Assembly (NCBI GenBank): GCA_963778525.1
Contig: CAVZUJ010000001.1
Location: forward strand, 248,001-312,000
DNA: 64,000 nt
DNA from: Schlegelella_A sp963778525
Lineage (GTDB): Bacteria > Pseudomonadota > Gammaproteobacteria > Burkholderiales > Burkholderiaceae_C
Direction: 5' to 3'
Part shown: piece after piece, positions 47,544-55,577 of the stretch
Numbering within the stretch: position 1 is the first letter of the stretch
Layout: every line of letters starts with the position of its first letter
Position numbers and translations under genes: made by a program
Notes under the pieces: model-generated
What the model was told of the DNA's origin: nothing
Databases searched by the model: none
The model's input: only the letters and a program-made list of their open reading frames with translations

Positions 47544-48262
47544 GAGACGCGTCCCGACGTTCGCGTCGCACAGAAGCAATGCGTGAACAGGCCGTCGTCG
47601 TATTCGTCGAGACGCCAGGCCGGTGCGTCGCCGGGCCACGCTGCGCCGATCTCGGTGTCGACGAAGCCGGCGCGCACGCTGAGCACGCCGTCACGGCGCG
47701 TGACCGCATTGGCGCCGAGGAAGAAGATGAGATGGCTGGCCGCGAGTGCGAAGCGGCTGCGCCTCGGCTCGCAGGCGGCAAGCGCGTCGGCGCGCGTCGC
47801 ACAACCGGCCAGCAGCCGGCGCAGAGCCTCGCCGTCGAAATGGTGCAGGAAGAGATTGGCGACGACGAGGTCCCAGCGCTCCGAGGCATCCTTGCTTGCC
47901 GCCCAGTCCAGTACATCGGCCACGCGCGCCCGGGCCTGCCAGCCGGCGGCGGCGTAGGCGGCGATCGTCGCGCCATCGACGATCGGCTGGCGATCGAGAA
48001 GATCGAGCGTCGTGCCGGCCCAGCGCTTGCCACCGTGCCTCGCGACGTCGAGCATCAGGCGACCGTCGCCGCAGCCGAGCTCGACGATGCGCAGCGGCTG
48101 CGTTCTTGCAGCCGGCAGCGCGCGAACGATGGCGTCGGCCAGGATGCGGCGTGCGCCCATGAAGGCGTTGACGCGGCGCAGGTCGCGGCGCGAGCGCTGC
48201 GCTGCCGGATCGTCGGGGGCGAGATGGTCGAGCGTTTCGGGCTCGAGCACGCGCGGCAGCAT
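47540..48262 (-). CDS. Class I SAM-dependent methyltransferase in the type III PKS cluster
   Basis: A 240-residue methyltransferase with SAM motif I LRIVELGCGDGRLMLDVARH, an acidic residue after the second strand, and WDLVVANLFLHHFDGEALRR as the motif between strands 4 and 5. It starts with ATG at 48262, eight bases after the PKS stop, and overlaps the next gene. It probably methylates the polyketide ring or a side-chain oxygen, by analogy with SrsB-type enzymes; the substrate is not proven. Confidence 0.85.
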   Translation of the reverse strand: MLPRVLEPETLDHLAPDDPAAQRSRRDLRRVNAFMGARRILADAIVRALPAARTQPLRIVELGCGDGRLMLDVARHGGKRWAGTTLDLLDRQPIVDGATIAAYAAAGWQARARVADVLDWAASKDASERWDLVVANLFLHHFDGEALRRLLAGCATRADALAACEPRRSRFALAASHLIFFLGANAVTRRDGVLSVRAGFVDTEIGAAWPGDAPAWRLDEYDDGLFTHCFCATRTSGRVS

Positions 48263-48270
48263 TGCGGCCC

Positions 48271-49344
48271 CTACTCGACGCGCAGAAGCGCCCCGTGACA
48301 GCTGAAGCCGGCGCCGAACGACGACAGCCACCACCAGCCCGCGGGCGCGGCGTCGGCGAGCGCGGCTTCGAGGACGAAGTACACGAAGGCGCTCGAGACG
48401 TTGCCGTATTCGCGCAGCATCGCCGCGCTGTAGCGCAAGGCGTGGGCATCGATCTCGAAGCGGCGCTCGAGCGCCAGCAGCACGTCTCGGCCGCCGGCAT
48501 GCATGATCCAGGCGGCGATGTCGCCGCTGTTCAGCTGCGCCCGGCCGAGCACGGTCTCGAGCACCCGATGCGCGTAGTCGGCGGCGAGCGTGGGCACCTC
48601 GCGCGTGAGGATGTTGCGCAGCATCCCGTCGCGCTGCTCGAACATCAGGGCCTTGCGCTGCTTCGGCTCGATCAGCGAGGCACTGTCCTTCCATTCGATG
48701 CGCCGCCCGCTGCCGCCCGCCTCGCGCGAGAGCACGGCGGCGCCCGCACCGTCGCCGAACAGGCAGGCGCTGATCAGCACGCCGGGGTCGTTGTCGAGGT
48801 ACATCGCCGCGCTGCTGACCTCGACGCAGACCGACAGCACGTGCACGGCGGCGCCCGATGCGAGCAGCGAATGGCCGAGTTGCAGGTTCGGCAGCGCCGC
48901 GGCACAGCCCTGGCCGACGAGATCGAAAGCCTGCACGTCGGCGCGCAAGCCGATGCGCTCGGCGACGTAGCCCGAAAGCCCGGGGCAGACATAGCCGGTG
49001 CAGGTGCTGACGACGACGGCATCGATCTCGGTCGCATCCAGACTCGCGGCTGCGAGGGCACGGGCTGCGGCCTGGGAGGCCAGTGCCGGTGCGTTCGCGA
49101 GGAATCGGCGGTCGAGCGTTTCCGGGTCGATCGCGAACACCTCGTCGAGAGAGTCGAGCGACAAGCGCCTGGCCTCGATGCCGTTGTCGCGCTGCAGGAC
49201 CGTGCGCGCGATGAGATGCGATCGCGTGTCGAGGCGCGCAAACCACTCCGAACGCTGGAATGCGTCCAGGCATTCGGCCTTGGTGAAGCGCGCGGGCGGA
49301 ACGGCGGTCGCGATGCCTCGGAAGTACATGGGATGACGAGACAT
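48271..49344 (-). CDS. Type III polyketide synthase (chalcone/alkylresorcinol synthase-like)
   Basis: A 357-residue homodimeric ketosynthase that condenses malonyl units on an acyl-CoA starter. The catalytic triad is visible: Cys 147 (FDLVGQGCAAALPN), His 282 (AAWIMHAGGRDVL) and Asn 315 (EYGNVSSAFVYF). TGYVCPGLSG and LFGDGAGAAVLS are also typical. The start at 49344 (MSRHPMYFRG) is preferred; another in-frame ATG is at 49329, and neither has a clear ribosome site. It heads a cluster with methyltransferase and flavoprotein genes. Long-chain resorcinol, pyrone or a related phenolic lipid is the likely product class. Confidence 0.92.
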   Translation of the reverse strand: MSRHPMYFRGIATAVPPARFTKAECLDAFQRSEWFARLDTRSHLIARTVLQRDNGIEARRLSLDSLDEVFAIDPETLDRRFLANAPALASQAAARALAAASLDATEIDAVVVSTCTGYVCPGLSGYVAERIGLRADVQAFDLVGQGCAAALPNLQLGHSLLASGAAVHVLSVCVEVSSAAMYLDNDPGVLISACLFGDGAGAAVLSREAGGSGRRIEWKDSASLIEPKQRKALMFEQRDGMLRNILTREVPTLAADYAHRVLETVLGRAQLNSGDIAAWIMHAGGRDVLLALERRFEIDAHALRYSAAMLREYGNVSSAFVYFVLEAALADAAPAGWWWLSSFGAGFSCHGALLRVE

Positions 49345-49448
49345 CGGCTGCAAGTGGCCCGCAGTATCACGGAAAGGCCTTCGCCCGGTGCGCGACGGGC
49401 CGATTCCCGAGGTCCGCCCGGCGAGGCGTACGGCTTCGCAGCCCCGCC

Positions 49449-49874
49449 CTATTTCGCGAGCACCTCGAAGAGCACCTCCTGCGCGCCCTCCCACAGGACC
49501 TGGCGGCCGAGCTCGGCGAGATGCTCACGACCTTCCACGACAGTCATGAAGTGGTTGCCGGCGAGCGGCCCCATCTTGCTGGCGAAGCTGCAGGCGCCGT
49601 AGGCGATGAGGAGCTCGGTTTCGCTGTAGTCGCCCGGGTAGAACAGGATGTCGCCGGCCGAAGGGTGGCTGGTGTGATTCTCGAAGCCGACGCCGAGCTT
49701 GAAGTCGCCGAGCGGAATCCACATCGCCTCGCCGCTCCAGCGAACATGGATGAGCTTCTGGCGATAGGGCAGGAGCGCGAGGAAGGCGGCCACGGTGCGC
49801 GGCGCCTTTGCATTCATCGCCGCCACGAAGCTCTGCGAGCCGGCGACGATGCGAACGAGCGGTGTCGGTGTCAT
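49449..49874 (-). CDS. DUF3830 family protein (cyclophilin-like fold)
   Basis: A 141-residue protein. It has the conserved pattern TVAAFLALLPYRQKLIHVRWSGEAMWIPLGD, then ENHTSHPSAGDILFYPGDYSETELLIAYG. The DUF3830 family is thought to have a cyclophilin-like barrel but has no known activity. It follows the SDR gene by 12 bp and is co-transcribed with it. Members often sit beside catabolic enzymes, which agrees with the sugar-acid-type SDR upstream, but the role is open. Confidence 0.82.
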   Translation of the reverse strand: MTPTPLVRIVAGSQSFVAAMNAKAPRTVAAFLALLPYRQKLIHVRWSGEAMWIPLGDFKLGVGFENHTSHPSAGDILFYPGDYSETELLIAYGACSFASKMGPLAGNHFMTVVEGREHLAELGRQVLWEGAQEVLFEVLAK

Positions 49875-49886
49875 GACTTGTCGTCT

Positions 49887-50621
49887 TCAGATCGTCATGC
49901 CGCCGTCGACCGCATAGGCCTGCCCGGTCGCGAACTTCGATTCGTCGCTCGCCAGAAAGACGACGACCGGTGCGATCTCGTCGGCCTGGGCCAGGCGACC
50001 CATCGGCTGGCGCGCCACGAAGGCCTGGCGCGCGGCCGCCGGATCGGCGTAGGCATTGATGCGCCCGGCGAGCGACGGCGTGTCGACGGTGCCCGGCAGC
50101 ACGGCATTGCAACGGATGCCCTGCGTGATGTAGTCGGCGGCGATGCTCTTCGTCAAGCCGATCACCGCCGCCTTGGTCGTGCCGTAGACGCAGCGGCTCG
50201 GCAAGCCGCGCACGCTCGAGCAGACGCTGGCCATGTTGATGATGCTGCCCTGCCCGGCCGCCAGCATGCCCGGCAGCACCGCCTGGATGAGCCAGAGCTG
50301 GGCCCGCACGTTGAGATGAAAGGCGAGCTCGAGGTCGTCGTCGTTCGCCTCGAGCGCCGTGCCGTTGTGAACGATGCCGGCACAGTTGAAGAGCACGTCG
50401 AGGGTCGGCAGGCGCGCGCAGACGGCGCTGATGGCCTTCTTGTCGAGCACGTCGAGGCGCGCCGTGCGGACGTTGGCCACGCCTTCGTAGGCTTGCAGCA
50501 GGCGCTCGTCGATGTCGGTGGCCCAGACCTGCGCGCCCTCGGCGGCCATGGCCAACACGCTCGCCTTGCCGATGCCTTGTCCGGCAGCGGTCACCAGTGC
50601 GGTCTTGCCTGCGAGTCTCAT
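49887..50621 (-). CDS. SDR family oxidoreductase (2-keto-3-deoxy-L-fuconate dehydrogenase / BDH2-like)
   Basis: A 244-residue short-chain dehydrogenase. It has the NAD motif TALVTAAGQGIGKAS, NCAGIVHNG, and the catalytic pair in CVYGTTKAAVIGLTKSIA with Ser from SIINMASVCSS. The C-terminal IAPVVVFLASDESKFATGQA is usual. The absence of the Arg/Lys expected for NADP in the first loop and the Asp in WATDIDE point to NAD. It resembles dehydrogenases of the non-phosphorylating L-fuconate pathway and human BDH2; substrate not proven. The start ATG at 50621 has AGGAGA upstream. Confidence 0.85.
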   Translation of the reverse strand: MRLAGKTALVTAAGQGIGKASVLAMAAEGAQVWATDIDERLLQAYEGVANVRTARLDVLDKKAISAVCARLPTLDVLFNCAGIVHNGTALEANDDDLELAFHLNVRAQLWLIQAVLPGMLAAGQGSIINMASVCSSVRGLPSRCVYGTTKAAVIGLTKSIAADYITQGIRCNAVLPGTVDTPSLAGRINAYADPAAARQAFVARQPMGRLAQADEIAPVVVFLASDESKFATGQAYAVDGGMTI

Positions 50622-50700
50622 CCCTGCTCTCCTGTTGAATCTTTCCGATGCCGGCGCGTCGAAGTCCGCAGCCATCGGTCGTGCGCGACGGTCCGTGCCG

Positions 50701-53700
50701 CTATCGGATGCCCCGCCGGGCGTTCTCGAAGATGCGCATCCAGGGGCTGGCGTCGCTGCGCGCGCCCGAGGTCCAGCTCATCTGGACGTTGCGAAAGACG
50801 CGCTCCGGGTGCGGCATCAGGGCGGTAAACCGGCCATCGCTGGTGGTCACGGCGGTCAGGCCGCCCGGGCTGCCGTTGGGGTTGGCCGGATAGGCCTCGG
50901 TCGGCCGGCCATGGTGATCGACGAAGCGCAGCGCAGCGTGAACCTTCTGCGCATCGCCGCGTTGCCTGAAGTCGGCGTAGCCCTCGCCATGCGCGACCGC
51001 GATCGGCAGGCGGCTTCCGGCCATGCCGCTGAAGAAGATCGAGGCCGACGGCAGCACTTCGACGAGGCTGAGGCGGGCCTCGAATTGCTCGCTCCTGTTG
51101 CGCGTGAAACGCGGCCACGCGGCGGTGCCGGGAATCATGTCGGCGAGCGCCGCCAGCATCTGGCAGCCATTGCAGACGCCGAGCGCGAAGACGTCGGTGC
51201 GGGCGAAGAACGAAGCGAACTGGTCCGACAAGCGCGCGTTGAAGAGGATGGACCGGGCCCAGCCCTCGCCCGCGCCGAGCGTGTCGCCGTAGCTGAAGCC
51301 GCCGCAGGCGACGAAGCCCTGGAAGCCGTCGAGGCGCACGCGGCCCGACTGCAGGTCGGTCATGTGCACGTCGTAGGTGTCGAAGCCGGCCTTGTCCATC
51401 GCATAGCTGAGCTCGACGTGACTGTTGACGCCTTGCTCGCGCAGCACGGCGAGCCTGGGCCGGCTGCCGAGGAGCGCCGGTGCCGCACCGGCTGGCGCGG
51501 CCACGACGTGAACATGCAGGCCCGGGTCGTCTTCGTGCCCGGCGGCGTCGTGCTCGGCGTCGGCGCAGGCGGGGTTGTCGCGCAGCCGGGCGATCCGCCA
51601 GCTCACCTCGTCCCAGGCCTGGTGCAACGCGCGCAGCGGCGCCGAAAACTGCGCCTTCGCGTCGCGCCAGACCTCGACCAGGCCCTTGTCGTTGGTCTTG
51701 CCGATGACGTGGCTGTGCCGGCCGAGACCGTGGGCGCGCAAGGCTTGCAGCGCCTGGTCGCGCGCGCTGCTCGCGACCTGGATGACGACACCGAGCTCTT
51801 CGTTGAAGAGCGCACGCAGGGTCAGCTCGTCGCGGCGGGCGCTCACCTGGCTCGCCCAGTTCTTCGAGTCGCCATGCTCGGCGCGGCTGTCGCCGATGCC
51901 GTCGCCTTCGGTCACCAGCATGTCGACGTTCAGGCTCACGCCGCGGTGTCCCGCGAACGCCATTTCACAGACGGTGGCCCACAGCCCGCCATCGCTGCGA
52001 TCGTGATACGCGAGCACGAGGCCGCGCGCCCGCAAATCGCTGATCGCAGCGACCAGCGATTTCAACAGCCCGGGCTGGTCGAGGTCGGGCGGTTCGTCGC
52101 CGAGCTGCGCCGAGACCTGGGCCAGCATCGAGCCGCCCAGGCGCATGCGGCCGGCGCCGAGATCGACGAGCAGCAGCGTCGTGTCGCCTGCGACAAGTTG
52201 CGGGGTCGAGGAGGCGCGGACGTCGGCCAGCGTGGCGAACGCGCTCACGACCAGGCTGACCGGCGAGGTCACTTGCTTCGTCTGTCCGTCCTCGGACCAG
52301 CGCGTGCGCATCGACAGGCTGTCCTTGCCGACGGGGATGCCGATGCCGAGCGCCGGCGCGAGCTCGAGGCCGACGGCACGGACCGAGTCGTACAGGGCAG
52401 CGTCTTCGCCCGGCTCGCCGCACGCTGCCATCCAGTTGCAGCTCAGCTTGACGCGGCCGAGCTCGATCGGTGCGGCCAGCAGATTGGTGATGGCCTCGCC
52501 GACGGCCATGCGGGCCGCCGCCGGCGCATTCAGCAGCGCGATCGGCGCGCGCTCTCCGATCGCCATCGCCTCGCCGCGAAAGCCGGCATAGTCGGCAAGC
52601 GTGACAGCGCAATCGGCGACCGGCACCTGCCACGGCCCGACCATCGGGTCGCGGCTCGACAGGCCACCCACGGTGCGGTCGCCGATGCTGATCAGAAAGC
52701 GCTTGCTGGCGACGCTCGGGTGGCGCAGCACATCGAACGCCGCGCTCGCGAGCGACACCTTGGACAAGTCGAGCGGCCGGCCGGTTGGCGCGACCCGATC
52801 GACGGTGCGGTGCATCTTCGGCGGCTTGCCGAGGAGCACCTCCATCGGCATGTCGATGTCGCGCGCAGCCGTGACTTCGGCGTCCGCAGACAGGATGAGC
52901 TCGCGCGCCTCGGTGGCCTCGCCAATGATCGAGAACGGACAGCGCTCGCGCGCGCAGATGGCGCGAAAGACGGGCAGCGCCGCCGGGTCGAGCGCGATCG
53001 CATAGCGCTCCTGGCTCTCGTTGCACCAGATCTCCTTCGGCGCGAGTCCGCTCTCCTCGACCGGAATCGCCTGCCGATCGAACCTGCCGCCACGATGGGC
53101 GCCGTCGACGAGCTCGGGAAACGCGTTCGACAGGCCGCCGGCGCCGACGTCGTGGATCGCCAGGACCGGATTGGCATCGCCAAGACCGAAGCAGGCGTTG
53201 ATCACCTCCTGCGCGCGGCGCTGGATCTCCGGATTGCCGCGCTGGACGGAGTCGAAATCGAGCTCGACCGCGTTCGCACCTGCCGCGAGCGAGCTGGCCG
53301 CACCGCCGCCCATGCCGATGCGCATGCCCGGGCCACCGAGCTGCACCAGCAGCGTGCCGGGCGCGAACTCGATCTTCTTCGTCTGCTCCGCGGCGATCGA
53401 GCCGAGCCCGCCGGCAATCATGATCGGCTTGTGATAGCCGCGCCGGCCGCCAGCCACCGTCTGCTCGAAGACGCGGAAGTAGCCGGCCAGATTGGGCCTT
53501 CCGAACTCGTTGTTGAAGGCGGCGCCGCCGAGCGGGCCTTCGATCATGATCTGCAGCGCGCTGGCGATGTGATCGGGCTTGCCGTAGGGCTCGCGCTCCC
53601 ACGGTTCGGGAGCGTCGGGACCCGACAGTCCGGGCAATCCGGGCAAGTGCAGGTTCGAGACCGAAAAGCCCGTGAGGCCGGCCTTCGGCTTGGAGCCGCG

Positions 53701-54705
53701 GCCGGTCGCACCTTCATCGCGGATCTCGCCGCCGGCACCGGTGGAGGCACCCGGGAACGGCGAGATCGCGGTCGGGTGGTTGTGCGTCTCGACCTTCATC
53801 AGCACGTGCGTCAACGCCTCGCGGCCGCCGTAGCGGCGCGCCTCGGAGCCGGCGTCGGGCTGCCAGTTCTCCACGATGCCGCCTTCCATGACCGAGGCGT
53901 TGTCGCTGTAGGCGACGATCGTGTGCTGCGGCGAAGCGGCTTCGCTCGCGCGGATCATCTGGAACATCGATCGATCCTGGGCGACGCCGTCGATCGTGAA
54001 AGCGGCGTTGAAGATCTTGTGCCGGCAGTGCTCGCTGTTGGCCTGCGCGAACATCGTCAGCTCGACATCGCTGGGCTGGCGGCCGAGCGCGCGAAACGCG
54101 GCATGCAGATAGGCCAGCTCGTCGTCGGACAGGGCCAGGCCGAAACGGCGGTTGACCGCGGCGAGCGCCTGGCCGTCGTCGTCGACGCCGACCCGCACCA
54201 GGGGCTCGGCGGCGCGCTCGTCGAACAGGTGCGCCAACTCGGCGCGGCTGTCGAGCACGCTTTCGGTCATGCGGTCGTGCAGCAGCGCCGCGACCTGCGC
54301 GCGCTCCCCGGCGCTCAGCGCCTTCGCGCCGCCGAGCAGTCCGCGCTGCAGGCCGAGCTCGAACTCGGTGACGCGCTCGACCCGATGCACGGGCAGGCCG
54401 CAGTTGCGGGCGATGTCGGTGGCCTTCGAAGCCCACGGCGAGATCGTGCCCAGGCGAGGTGCGACGATCAGCGTCGCGTCGGCGCCGCTCGACTCGAACG
54501 GATCGCCGTAGCGAAGCAGGGCTTCGACCCGTTCGCGCTCGCCCGCGGCGAGCGCTGCGTCGCTCCAGACGACGTGCAGGTAGCGGGCGCGGACCGATTC
54601 GATCCTCGCGGATGCCGCACGGAGCTTGCCGAGCAGCGCGAGAGCGCGGAATTCGGAGAGGGCATTGCCGCCCTCGACCTGGTGCAGTTGCTTCTGGCTG
54701 GCCAT
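50701..54705 (-). CDS. purL: Phosphoribosylformylglycinamidine synthase (large, fused type)
   Basis: The fourth step of purine synthesis: glutamine-dependent conversion of FGAR to FGAM, using ATP. 1334 residues contain the N-terminal PurS-like domain, linker, two ATP/FGAR domains (VETHNHPTAISPFPGASTGA; GGAASSLAAGANAVELDFDS) and a C-terminal glutaminase. The glutaminase has its Cys in LGVCNGCQM and the family text VACGGFSYGDTLGAGEGWAR, with HPERVFR near the end. This is the single-chain proteobacterial form and is full length. The start MASQKQLHQVEGG at 54705 diverges from map. Confidence 0.97.
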   Translation of the reverse strand: MASQKQLHQVEGGNALSEFRALALLGKLRAASARIESVRARYLHVVWSDAALAAGERERVEALLRYGDPFESSGADATLIVAPRLGTISPWASKATDIARNCGLPVHRVERVTEFELGLQRGLLGGAKALSAGERAQVAALLHDRMTESVLDSRAELAHLFDERAAEPLVRVGVDDDGQALAAVNRRFGLALSDDELAYLHAAFRALGRQPSDVELTMFAQANSEHCRHKIFNAAFTIDGVAQDRSMFQMIRASEAASPQHTIVAYSDNASVMEGGIVENWQPDAGSEARRYGGREALTHVLMKVETHNHPTAISPFPGASTGAGGEIRDEGATGRGSKPKAGLTGFSVSNLHLPGLPGLSGPDAPEPWEREPYGKPDHIASALQIMIEGPLGGAAFNNEFGRPNLAGYFRVFEQTVAGGRRGYHKPIMIAGGLGSIAAEQTKKIEFAPGTLLVQLGGPGMRIGMGGGAASSLAAGANAVELDFDSVQRGNPEIQRRAQEVINACFGLGDANPVLAIHDVGAGGLSNAFPELVDGAHRGGRFDRQAIPVEESGLAPKEIWCNESQERYAIALDPAALPVFRAICARERCPFSIIGEATEARELILSADAEVTAARDIDMPMEVLLGKPPKMHRTVDRVAPTGRPLDLSKVSLASAAFDVLRHPSVASKRFLISIGDRTVGGLSSRDPMVGPWQVPVADCAVTLADYAGFRGEAMAIGERAPIALLNAPAAARMAVGEAITNLLAAPIELGRVKLSCNWMAACGEPGEDAALYDSVRAVGLELAPALGIGIPVGKDSLSMRTRWSEDGQTKQVTSPVSLVVSAFATLADVRASSTPQLVAGDTTLLLVDLGAGRMRLGGSMLAQVSAQLGDEPPDLDQPGLLKSLVAAISDLRARGLVLAYHDRSDGGLWATVCEMAFAGHRGVSLNVDMLVTEGDGIGDSRAEHGDSKNWASQVSARRDELTLRALFNEELGVVIQVASSARDQALQALRAHGLGRHSHVIGKTNDKGLVEVWRDAKAQFSAPLRALHQAWDEVSWRIARLRDNPACADAEHDAAGHEDDPGLHVHVVAAPAGAAPALLGSRPRLAVLREQGVNSHVELSYAMDKAGFDTYDVHMTDLQSGRVRLDGFQGFVACGGFSYGDTLGAGEGWARSILFNARLSDQFASFFARTDVFALGVCNGCQMLAALADMIPGTAAWPRFTRNRSEQFEARLSLVEVLPSASIFFSGMAGSRLPIAVAHGEGYADFRQRGDAQKVHAALRFVDHHGRPTEAYPANPNGSPGGLTAVTTSDGRFTALMPHPERVFRNVQMSWTSGARSDASPWMRIFENARRGIR

Positions 54706-54754
54706 CGCGCGGGGCCCAAAGCCCCCGTGAAAACCCGAGATTCTAGAGCCCCGG

Positions 54755-54763
54755 TGCGATAAT
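54755..54763 (+). promoter_or_regulatory. Extended -10 promoter element of map
   Basis: TGCGATAAT fits an extended -10 (TGn followed by a TATAAT-like hexamer). It ends only seven bases before the map ATG at 54771, so transcription from it would begin at or next to the start codon, giving a leaderless or nearly leaderless mRNA. GGAG at 54766-54769 is too close to the ATG to act as a normal ribosome site. Confidence 0.4.
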
Positions 54764-54770
54764 TCGGAGC

Positions 54771-55577
54771 ATGACGATCACGATCAAAAACGCAGCCGAT
54801 GTCGAGGGGATGCGCATCGCCGGACGGCTCGCGTCCGAAGTTCTGGACATGCTCACGCCGCACGTCAAGCCGGGCGTCACGACCGAAGAGCTCGACCGGC
54901 TCGCGCACCATCACATCGTCGAGGTCCAGGGCGCGATTCCGGCGCCGCTCAACTACGCGCCGCCGGGCTACACGCCCTATCCGAAGTCGATCTGCACCTC
55001 GATCAACCACCAGGTCTGCCACGGCATCCCGAACGACCGGCCGCTGAAGAACGGCGACATCGTCAACATCGACGTCACCGTCATCAAGGACGGCTGGCAC
55101 GGCGACACCAGCCGCATGTTCATCGTCGGCGAAGGCTCGATCGCGGCCCGGCGCCTGATCAACATCACCTACGAGGCGATGTGGAAGGGCATCATGAAGG
55201 TGAAGCCCGGCGCCCATCTCGGCGACATCGGCAACGCCATCCAGACCTTCGCCGAGGCGCAGGGCTTCTCGATCGTGCGCGAGTTCTGCGGCCATGGCAT
55301 CGGCACCCGCTTTCACGAGGACCCGCAGATCCTGCACTACGGCCGCCCCGGCACCCTCGAAGAGATCAGGCCGGGAATGATGTTCACGGTCGAGCCGATG
55401 ATCAACGCCGGCAAGCGCGAGATCCGCGAGACCGGCGACGGCTGGACCATCGTCACGCGCGACCGGTCGCTGTCGGCGCAGTGGGAGCACACCGTCCTCG
55501 TCACCGACACCGGCTACGAAGTGATGACGCTCTCGGCCGGCTCGCCGCCGCTGCCGGAATTCGTCGCGGCGGCGTGA
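54771..55577 (+). CDS. map: Methionine aminopeptidase, type I
   Basis: Removes the initiator methionine from new proteins. It has 268 residues with all five metal ligands of the pita-bread fold: two Asp in VNIDVTVIKDGWHGDTSRMF, His in EFCGHGIGTRFHED, Glu in FTVEPMINAG and Glu in AQWEHTVLV. No N-terminal zinc-finger extension is present, so it is the bacterial type Ia. Its stop overlaps the glnD start (GTGA), and map-glnD is a common proteobacterial pair. Confidence 0.97.
   Translation: MTITIKNAADVEGMRIAGRLASEVLDMLTPHVKPGVTTEELDRLAHHHIVEVQGAIPAPLNYAPPGYTPYPKSICTSINHQVCHGIPNDRPLKNGDIVNIDVTVIKDGWHGDTSRMFIVGEGSIAARRLINITYEAMWKGIMKVKPGAHLGDIGNAIQTFAEAQGFSIVREFCGHGIGTRFHEDPQILHYGRPGTLEEIRPGMMFTVEPMINAGKREIRETGDGWTIVTRDRSLSAQWEHTVLVTDTGYEVMTLSAGSPPLPEFVAAA

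Noticed and set aside
50512..54762. A 1416-codon open frame opposite purL
   Set aside because: Shadow of purL, which is unmistakable on the minus strand.
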